Shown: in pieces, positions 56,971 to 64,000 of the stretch
Position numbering within the stretch: position 1 is the first letter of the stretch
How the letters are laid out: the number at the start of each line of letters is the position of its first letter
Source of the DNA: Halocafeteria seosinensis
Taxonomy: Eukaryota > Sar > Bigyra > Bicosoecida
Assembly (NCBI GenBank): GCA_001687465.1
Contig: LVLI01000007.1
Span: 1 to 64,000 of the forward strand
Length of the DNA stretch: 64,000 nt
Direction: 5' to 3'
Notes under the pieces: generated by a model
Database searches by the model: none
Told to the model about the DNA's origin: nothing
Seen by the model: only the letters and a program-made list of their open reading frames with translations
Made by a program: the position numbers and the translations under genes

Positions 56971-57836
56971 CTATTTGAAGAAGGTAGTTGGTCTTTCCGC
57001 CTTGAATGTAGTTCGGAATTTCTTGTGGGTAGCACGCTGTAATCGGTGGGTAAGCGGGAACTTGATCTTGCTGTCCAAGAACTGCTTAATGTTCTGGCGC
57101 TTGACGGCAGCTGGGGCGACAGGATCGCTCTCTGGATCCCAGTTTTTGAGTGCACGGACACCAGCGGGTACCACACGAGTGTCAACAATTTGAATGGAAC
57201 TGAAACGAGCGCGATGGCGTCCAGCCAAGTCCTGGTACATCTGATCCACGGCGCCGCAAAGAGTTGTGTCGCGGAACTCTTTGTACATATTGTGCGTACC
57301 ACTGCGGCTATTGTAACGGATAGTAATTCCAAAGTTCTTGACAATGTTAGGGTTCTTTTCTCTAATCTCATTTATCCCCAAAATTTCTCCAGTAGAGCGC
57401 TTCAGTTTGTGCATTTGATGCAAGAAGTACCAAAACCGGCTTTTGGCCTGCACCGGGTTCTTCGCAAACAGGCGCATACGGTAAATCTGAGGAGCCGGAT
57501 CAGATTCCGTAGGGAGCTTGCGCCCTACCACATGATAGTAATGCATCTGCATGAAGCAAGTATTGGGCCGTGTTATGTTACTACGATTGAAAAACATATA
57601 ACTAGACAACGCAAACCAGCAATCTTTTCTGCTATCACCCTTCAGCAAAACCACAAAAAACATTGGGGTCGACTGGACCCCCTGACGGAGGGGGCTATGA
57701 GGCCATGGAGACAACAGGGATAGCGCCCTGTGAGTTTGGTGTCGCTATACAACGTAAACACCGCGTCAAAAAGCAGACAACTGCACCCATAACACAGAAA
57801 CAACCCTAATCTACCACGTGGCGTACTTACAGGCAT
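56971..57836 (-). CDS. RPL18A: 60S ribosomal protein eL20 (L18a)
   Basis: Exon 1 is only six bases (57836..57831, Met-Pro), followed by a 284-bp intron (GTAAGT ... ATGCAG) and exon 2 at 57546..56971, giving 193 aa. Family words are [74 protein letters not shown] and [20 protein letters not shown]. It is slightly longer than human (176 aa) because of an insertion ([12 protein letters not shown]). It is a large-subunit component. The start could instead be the Met at the first base of exon 2, but the tiny-first-exon layout is common in ribosomal protein genes and is in phase. The intron contains a GC-rich CCCCC/GGGGG hairpin at 57678-57694. Confidence 0.93.
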
Positions 57837-58526
57837 CTTGACTAGACTCTGTATCGCAGTAATCGAACCAAATGAAGGCGATCTGCAGAAGCAAGAAGGC
57901 AAGAGGCATGATGTTTCTGTACACAGTCTCCAGCGAATACACATATATAATGCACACTGTCACATAAACGAAAATTATTTTCCTTTCGGGTACGTGATCG
58001 GGGGAATGCAATGTAATGCATGGATTACTCAAAAGTACCAAGTAAACGTGCCGTGTCACTCTACCCAAACTCACACCAGCAGCTTTCCCCGACACCTCGA
58101 CATGTAGTGTGTGCACTTACTTGATACAGGAACACTTTTTTTCCTTCTTCCCACAATTATCCTGGTCTCGCGACAAACCGAGTAGTGACCAATCAAGTGG
58201 CAATCTGGCATTGGCAGTGCAATTTGGTGTTTGCACTTTGGAACACAGCAATCTTTTCTGTCACCGTCAGCCCAGGCACAGTGTTGATTGTCATCTATCA
58301 TTTACCGCTTAAGACCCGACTCGGAAAGTTGAAAAAACAATGCGCTTCTTTATTTCCCTTGTTTGAACTGCAATACAGCTAAGATAGACACACTACTGTA
58401 TTTCATCTCAAACGATTTGCTTTTCCTGGACACGGAGGTAGGTGTGCATCACATCCCTCTGTTATTTATTTTTTTCTTGTTTTTCCCCGTTTACTCCACA
58501 CACACACACACACGAGAGACCCAGAC

Positions 58527-58587
<61 letters not shown>

Positions 58588-58596
58588 AAGAGAGAA
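57837..58596. other. Intergenic with microsatellite
   Basis: No supported gene. Apart from the (CA)n/(GA)n tract annotated separately, I see no feature. It holds both the eL20 promoter and the 5' leader of the Crinkler-like gene. Confidence 0.4.
58497..58582 (+). repeat. (CA)n then (GA)n microsatellite
   Basis: A run of CA dinucleotides (from ~58497) passes via GAGACCCAGACCC into about 26 GA units that end just before AAAGAAAG and the start codon at 58597. It lies in the probable 5' leader and is likely to vary in length. Confidence 0.95.
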
Positions 58597-61500
58597 ATGT
58601 CGTCGATATCATCGTCAACGTCTACTACTGATTCTCTTGCTACTGTGACGACTGTCACTGTCACTGCTACTTGTAGTGCTGCTACTACATCTTCGCTTTC
58701 GTCGACAGCATCGTCATCGTCCACTACTACACCTACTTCCCCTGCTACTGCTACTACACCTTCGCCTCCATCGGCAGCATCGTCGTCGACGACTAGGAGG
58801 GCAGCCGTAAAAAGGACAGCGGATGCAGCGGAAGCTGAGCGTCCGGGGCAAACGTCAAAACATGAAGTTCAATCATCTGCATCTACTGCCCCAGTGACGA
58901 AATGGGACCTGTCATCGTACCCTTCTCTGCTAACTCAAGTAAAAGGTATACTGTCTCAACGCGCAAATTCTTGCACGCAGAGAGCTGCCCAGAATCAAGA
59001 CGAGAAAAGCCAACTCGAAAACAGTGCTAAGTTCTGCAAAGATGCAGAAGGGGAGTTCGATCACTTTATTCTTCCCAAACGGGGGAACAATGTTTCTTCT
59101 GAAGAGTACACGTGTCTGGTTGAGCGCCAGGTAGACAAGTTTCTGAATAGAATTCCCGGGTCGTGTCAGATTTGGGTGCGAACAGCCATAGTTAACGATA
59201 TATCAACATTGATAGTGAACGAGATCGAGGACACTCTAGGTGGTAAGTATCATTGTGGTGCAGACACAAGAGCCTCTTCTTTTTGTTTCTATTATATCGG
59301 CGTATCGTCGGCGTTCACTGCCATGTGGCAAGAAAACAATATTAAGCATGAGAAGGGGTGGAACAGGTGTTCTGATGTAACCAAATTCCGCGGCATTAAT
59401 GATATGCTGTGGCAAGGTGATACGATGGTGCATAAAGGGCAAAAAGTGTACCATGAGAAGTCTTTTCGTCGACTTGACGGTGAACCCTTGTTGCTCTGTT
59501 GTTCCTTCTTTCGTATTGCTCGAAAGTTGAGTAAGGGGTAAAAGGGCTGTACTACACGTAAAGTTGAGAAAGGGGCAAAAGAGCTGTACTACACGTAACC
59601 AAACAAACAGGGAAACTAGAGACACTGGAGATCGTGGTAAAAGTCAATACAAGCAGATATCTCTACGGAAGAAACCATCTTTGTGCTTTGGTTACTTGTC
59701 CGTATTGTTGTGCTGTGGATTTGTCTAGAGGAGAAGACTGCACGACTTCCCTTGTTTTGCTTTTGTGTCTGCAGGTGGCGTAGCTCCGAATGCTGGAGGC
59801 GGCACAGGTAAGTAAGCACTGAAAACAAAATTCTGAAATCTCTGCAAGAGGAAGATGCTGCTAGTTCTTGTTTGCAGTCGGTACTTCAAGTTCTATTGAC
59901 GGAGCAGGTAAGTAGTTGTGAGAATCAAGAGCAAAAATCTCTTTGTAAGGAAGATACTGCTGTTGTCGTTTAATGGTTGAATTCGTTACAATACGGTGTT
60001 GAGCCTCTCAAAGACATGCCTTAAACGGAGAAGTGTGGAAACGGAGCTCTTTTGTGGTTGGAATCCTTCACCATCTTATCCCTGGTGTTGTTTGCTTTTT
60101 GTGATTGCAGGAGGCGGCACTCATTTAGGCCCAAATGATCTTTTAGGTAAATAAACAGTTGACGATAAAAAGCAGAAATCTCTTCTGGAAGATGATGCTG
60201 CTGTTGTGGTGTCGTTCCTCGAAATACAAACGCAGGTATCCTCGCCGGTGGTCTCCCCCGAGAACCTATAATAGCCGAAGTTTTGGACACCCTATCTCAG
60301 GAGGCTCAATTGTTTACACGGAAAGATGGCACATGCATGGACCTTCCTCCACATGACTGGGCGAGATCTAAACGGGGACAGAAAGTACATATGAAAACGA
60401 TAGCTCTTTCAGAAAGCGTCGTGCCGGCATTTATTCCTTTCGCCCGGGGACAGAACGTGCTGCTTATCCGCCAAGCAATGACTGAACTTCTGGATGGCTT
60501 CCATGGGTGGATCCAGACTTGTCATAAGTCGAATTCTGTTGATATACCCGGACGTATGTTCCTGACGGGGACTGCTGGAATGGGAAAGTCTGTATTGGTG
60601 TGGCAGCTTATTCAGCGGGTGGTATATGATGGGTATTGTGTCGTGTACTGCACGAAAGATTCTAATGGGAAGGGTGAAGCTTTCGTTATACGAAGGCAGG
60701 AAGCGCAAATATCTGTTCAAATGGTCACAAATACCAGGGACATACCGCGACTAAACAAGCAGTATTTAGGTGAGAAGGTGGTTCAGATTTTGGATGGTCA
60801 TAATTCTACAGATATGCCGGAAATCGCTGCATTCCCTAATGGGTGCATTCTCTACGTTTCGTCTATCAGGGACAGGGTATTTAAAGAGAAGATCAAAGAC
60901 AATCCTTGGGTGTATTTCCTCCCAAAGTTTTCCAAAGAGGAAACAAGGGCTTTCGCAGAACTAAGAAGCCACTATCTGCCTCAGCCAACTGCAGATGAAA
61001 TCATGGGGCGCTATGAAGAAGTAGGTGGCTGCCCAAGATTCTTGTCGCAGCCGAATCGTCTGTATGAGAAAACTTTAAGAGATCAGGAACAGGCTGTAAG
61101 GGCACTCAGGGATGCGTCAATGAATGCAGATGTTTTACAGGATCCAACTGGAGAGGTTGCATCGAGGTTTGTTGTTCACATCGGGGTATACTCAGGTAAA
61201 CATGTGGACATCAATAGGCATCTTCAGAAGTACTTTATGGAGGCTCGAGCGATTGCTTCGGGTCGTGTGAGCCGGTTGATGGTGCTGGATTATAGTCTTC
61301 AAATGCAGAAGCTAGGCTATATGTTGACTACTTTTGACTCATCAGCACGACCTTATTTTTTTGAGACTATGGTCATTCAATTTGTACAAGATGGACCCAG
61401 AATATCGTGGGGGAGAAGTCAGACACAAAAATTACCCGAACTTCGCGCATTGCAGGTGTTAAAAGATGCAATGAAAAGGTCGGCGGTGTTTAAACTTTCC

Positions 61501-61932
61501 TCGGAGCAATTTTGTGTTCCATTAGAACGCATGTTTCCTGTTGTTGATGCCTGGTCAGCTCACTGTCTGGTCCAGGTAACGGTGGCTAAGCGACATGCTC
61601 TCGACTGGACGAATCAGATATTTAGGAACGTTTTATCACAAGTGAAGGATGCGAGACGCAGGAACGGCATCGGAGGAAGGATACCTTTTTACTTTTTTGT
61701 CCCTGAGGGTCAAACTTGCAAGACTCTTGAGAAAGGCACCCCCGATCCTGATGTGGCCGTGTACGTCGTCGCATTGTCTAATTTGCCGGATTGGACGACG
61801 ACTGCTTATGAACACGTTGACGCAGAGGTGCAGAATGAGAGCGTCAATGGCTATCAGACAATTGCTGTACCAACCTCGGGAAATGGACTCGGCCTCGTCG
61901 TGCAATTGCCGCCGCTCGGTTTGAGGAGCTAA
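58597..61932 (+). CDS. Crinkler/RHS-like P-loop NTPase
   Basis: Five exons: 58597..59242, 59775..59807, 59878..59907, 60111..60146, 60236..61932, giving 813 aa. All junctions are phase 1. Exons 2-4 are 33, 30 and 36 bases and encode Gly/Thr/Ser linkers. Residues 1-75 are almost pure Ser/Thr/Ala. The NTPase domain in exon 5 has Walker A GTAGMGKS at 360-367, VVQILDGHN (Walker B-like), and RYEEVGGCPRFL at ~507, the R-Y-x-x-V-G-G-x-P-R motif shared by trypanosome RHS proteins and Crinkler (CRN) proteins. A C-terminal ~250-residue domain follows; CRN relatives often have a nuclease there, but I cannot see a catalytic motif with certainty. No signal peptide. The family is known for host- or nucleus-directed and element-associated roles; the role here is unknown. 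Confidence 0.7.
59517..59598 (+). repeat. Two-copy ~39-bp tandem repeat inside intron 1
   Basis: The unit AAAGTTGAGTAAGGGGTAAA / AGGGCTGTACTACACGT is repeated almost at once as AAAGTTGAGAAAGGGGCAAA / AGAGCTGTACTACACGT. It lies in the 532-bp first intron of the Crinkler-like gene. Confidence 0.85.
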
Positions 61933-61949
61933 ATGTTAGACGCCACTCC

Positions 61950-62380
61950 ACATATCACGGGTAAAAAACGAAACAAACGAGGTAGCGAACCTTTCTTTAA
62001 TAAAGTGGATAGTTTATCTATGGATTTTGTACAACAAAATACCCCCTCAATTGTTATTACTTATAAAAATATAGACTAATTATAAAAATTTCTACTTAGA
62101 AACAATATAAATATATAATGTAGGACTCAAATAATGAGTCATAGTGTAATTTAAAAGTTAATTTTGAGTGTAATTTTTAGTGTAATTTTCAAGAAGACGA
62201 GGAAAATGGGTTATGTGGGATACGTCCCTGTATGATTGAGGATAAACCCCTAAGTTTTATTATAGAGGACTAAGCCCTAGATGTATAGGACTACTACCTT
62301 TAGGTAGTAGGTTCCCTGTGGATTTAGGGTTTTACCCCCTGCTATAAAATTTAGAGGATAATCCCCAATTATATTCGGAT
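61950..62380. other. AT-rich block with palindrome
   Basis: About 400 bp much richer in A/T than the rest of the window. It has words such as TTATAAAAATATAGACTAAT and repeated CCCTA/TAGGG-like steps (ATAAACCCCTAA, TAAGCCCTAG, TTTAGGGTTT). A 20-base hairpin, CTACTACCT-TT-AGGTAGTAG, lies at 62291-62310. It is not coding. An open frame at 62379-62846 just beyond has no recognisable family. Confidence 0.6.
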
Positions 62381-62682
62381 GTATCGCAAATGCCCCATTT
62401 TCCTCATATTATTCTCTCTCCTCAAGTGGAAACGGCAGCAATGGGTAGACGTCGCCAAACGGATATGGAGAAAAGGCCAAATTGTAGATTTGGGTGATTT
62501 ATTTGAGACAGCCTGCCACAGGATGATACCTCAGGAGACAGCTAACCGAGGGCCGATTTCACTAACGATCCAGAAACTACGTAAGTTGAGTAGAAGTTGG
62601 AAGCGGTTAGGAGATATCGCCGCTGTCACTCTGCTAACGGCTTACAAGAATGACTTTGACAAAGTGTCCGAAATTAGCGTGT

Positions 62683-62780
62683 CAGGTACAAAACCGTACC
62701 TGTACCTAGACCGTACCTCGGTACGGGTACAGGCGGGGACGGTACAGGTTCCAGGTACGGCCAGGTACACCAGCTCATTT
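62683..62780 (+). repeat. GTAC-rich imperfect inverted repeat
   Basis: The left arm (ACCGTACCTGTACC...ACCGTACC) faces a right arm (GGTACGGGTACAGG...GGTACAGG...GGTACGG). GTAC occurs about nine times in under 100 bases. It can fold as a long imperfect hairpin. Role unknown. Confidence 0.6.
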
Positions 62781-62860
62781 ACATGTTCATTATTTTTGGA
62801 TTGCAATGACCTCATACATTTCACTGAATCTCAGCAAAACGTGTGATACCATTTTTAGTT

Positions 62861-63290
62861 TCATTTGATCAGTCCGTATGGTGTGGATGGATGGAAACTA
62901 TTGAACCCGCGGGTTCTGGAAGTTTTGGGCGAGCTACAAGGGGTGTCTGCAGTCCATTTCATTCATCGCAAAGTATGCATTGTTCTTATTTACATACCTA
63001 CCGCAGGCATCATCCTCTATGATGGCGGCTAGAAGTATGAAATCTGATGTATGCCGGCATTTTCCCCCCAGCAAGAAGAGGGAATCCATTGGGATATCTT
63101 GAGTCTCGCTGGTCGAGGTAGATGACGCCGAAGCGCTGCTATGTGCTGTATTTGCAGTGCTGGCCTGGTAGTGAGAAGACGCTCGTACAAACGCGAAGGC
63201 TTCCTTGAAACTTTGGCGACCACCGTCCGAAGTTGTAGAGGAAGTGGAGGCCGAAGCCGCTGCCGCTGCCGAATTATTGGCGGAAGACAT
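62861..63290 (-). CDS. Small Ser/Ala/Thr-rich protein, unrecognised
   Basis: The ATG at 63290 begins MSSANNSAAAAASAST, a Ser/Thr/Ala-rich stretch, then QSFKEAFAFVRASSHY, and later DIPMDSLFLLGGKCRHTSDF. A 55-bp intron (63001..62947, GTAGGT ... CTGCAG) would join 63290..63002 to 62946..62861 in phase, giving 124 aa. Without it the frame runs to 62934 (118 aa). No family recognised. Its 5' end abuts the Pkr1-family gene on the opposite strand, whose own start is unresolved, so one of the two N-termini may be wrong. Confidence 0.4.
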
Positions 63291-63301
63291 GACGTAAATT
63301 T

Positions 63302-63816
63302 CTCAGGTCTTGTTAGTTACAGCATCCTTACGATAGTGTTGGGAGGAATTTTATACTATATAAAAGGGAAAACTGGAAATCTTGACAACTTATCGAATCC
63401 TAACAAAGTGTCTTCGACCCAGGAAGGAGATCCTGGGCAACACCAGCAAGTGCGCACTGAAACCGGCAAGCAGCAGGAATCGTCGCTTCATTCGGTAGCC
63501 AACTTGGGGGAGAGAATCTGGGACAGCATCATTACTCCAGGGACAGCCCCGGGACTTCTCCTGGTGATCAACATTGCGACAGTAGGCATGCTCCTGTGCC
63601 TCGTCTTTACAATTCTCATAGGCTACGGTAATATCCACGTCTACGCGTTAGGAGGACTTGGAATCTGCCTGCTAGCCTCAGTGAACTGGTATGTTTTGCC
63701 TTTGGAGTGCGTGCCGTCGCCTTTCCTTGCAATGCGCAATTAAGTGCTGCAGGTTCGTGCATGAGATGTGGGCATTCGAGGCATCCCAACAAGCGGAAGC
63801 AGACAAGAAGAAGTAA
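63302..63816 (+). CDS. Pkr1-family V-ATPase assembly factor (start unresolved)
   Basis: Exons 63302..63688 and 63753..63816 are joined across a 64-bp intron (GTATGT, phase 2). The C-terminal part matches the Pkr1 pattern: ERIWDSIITPGTAPGLL, two hydrophobic helices (VGMLLCLVFTILIGY and LGGLGICLLASVNW), then, after splicing, NWFVHEMWAFEAS and a Lys tail. Animal and fungal members have SIxTPGTxPxLL and NWFxxEL at these points. An additional hydrophobic N-terminal segment (VSYSILTIVLGGILYYI) precedes it. No in-frame ATG exists after 63141, so either the protein starts at 63141, antisense to the neighbour, or an upstream exon joins at the AG at 63309 or nearby. Known role: assembly of the V-ATPase Vo sector in the ER. 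Confidence 0.7.
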
Positions 63817-64000
63817 ACTCCTTGGTTTATATCAACATGGATGGGTTGGTTTGAGGACAATGGTAGATGGTAGCATTCTGAGTATAATGTATTCTAGGAA
63901 CGGGAAGTAGTCCCTTCTCGCCTTAACCAGCACTGCATGATATCTAGGGTGCCATCACGAAAGTCACCGTGCATACATTCCTGTGGCACCCTTTTTATGT
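63817..64000. other. 3' flank at window end
   Basis: No gene seen. Confidence 0.3.

Noticed and set aside
57547-57830. snoRNA inside the eL20 intron.
   Set aside because: Only a short CCCCC/GGGGG hairpin is evident; no convincing paired C/D or H/ACA boxes.
58499-58582. GA/CA tract as a CRISPR-like or satellite array.
   Set aside because: Plain dinucleotide microsatellite without spacers; eukaryotic context.
62379-62846. 155-aa open frame after the AT-rich island.
   Set aside because: Its C-terminal third is the GTAC inverted repeat translated, and the N-terminal part has no recognisable fold. Insufficient for a gene call.

Overview
The window is nuclear DNA from a flagellated microbial eukaryote. 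Genes are interrupted by spliceosomal introns, mostly 60-90 bp, with GTAAGT- or GTACGT-type donors. Gene products include mitochondrial complex I (NDUFV1), Rab1, ribosomal protein eL20, importin alpha and poly(A)-binding protein. Several axonemal proteins (CFAP54, an RSP2-like GAF/DPY-30 protein, a SPATA4-type CH-domain protein) show that the organism builds motile cilia. I cannot place the lineage from sequence alone. Exon models were built by hand: I joined reading frames at GT/AG sites and required matching phase and continuity with the protein family.

Layout. 1-2.4 kb: 3' part of a gene for a Gly-rich, DGSC-repeat, coiled-coil, Calx-beta-like protein. 2.5-4.1 kb: decayed sequence with a ParB-like remnant. 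4.1-13.3 kb: single-exon CFAP54. 13.8-16.0 kb: a broken P-loop NTPase gene and a partial second copy abutting a retrotransposon tail. 16.5-26 kb: NDUFV1, importin alpha, a dual-specificity phosphatase with a long disordered N-terminus, and a CH-plus-helical-repeat protein. 26.4-34.6 kb: repeat-rich, with a dead LRR gene, a dead LINE-like element, an orphan 531-aa gene, an intact LRR gene and a LINE tail. 35.6-41.5 kb: ubiquitin-PABP fusion, maleylacetoacetate isomerase and a conserved unknown protein. 42-51 kb: three decayed LRR genes interleaved with Rab1, an S26 signal-peptidase-like protein and a GNAT acetyltransferase. 51.5-57.8 kb: a dense block with a CAF1/TOE1-like ribonuclease, RSP2-like protein, an LSm11-like protein carrying a WW domain, and eL20. 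58.5-64 kb: a Crinkler/RHS-like NTPase with tandem microexons, an AT-rich block, a small Ser/Ala-rich protein and a Pkr1-family V-ATPase assembly factor.

The housekeeping genes are compact and often convergent with 40-150 bp between them. The segments between them hold a fast-evolving fraction: an LRR family with its own N-terminal module (one intact and three broken copies), a second LRR type, LINE fragments sharing one 3' tail, and NTPase genes. Functional themes are motility (CFAP54, RSP2-like, CH protein) and RNA biology (Ub-PABP, LSm11-like, CAF1-like, eL20). The most unusual items are the ubiquitin-PABP fusion, the WW domain inside a split Sm fold, and the symmetric-phase microexon array in the Crinkler-like gene.
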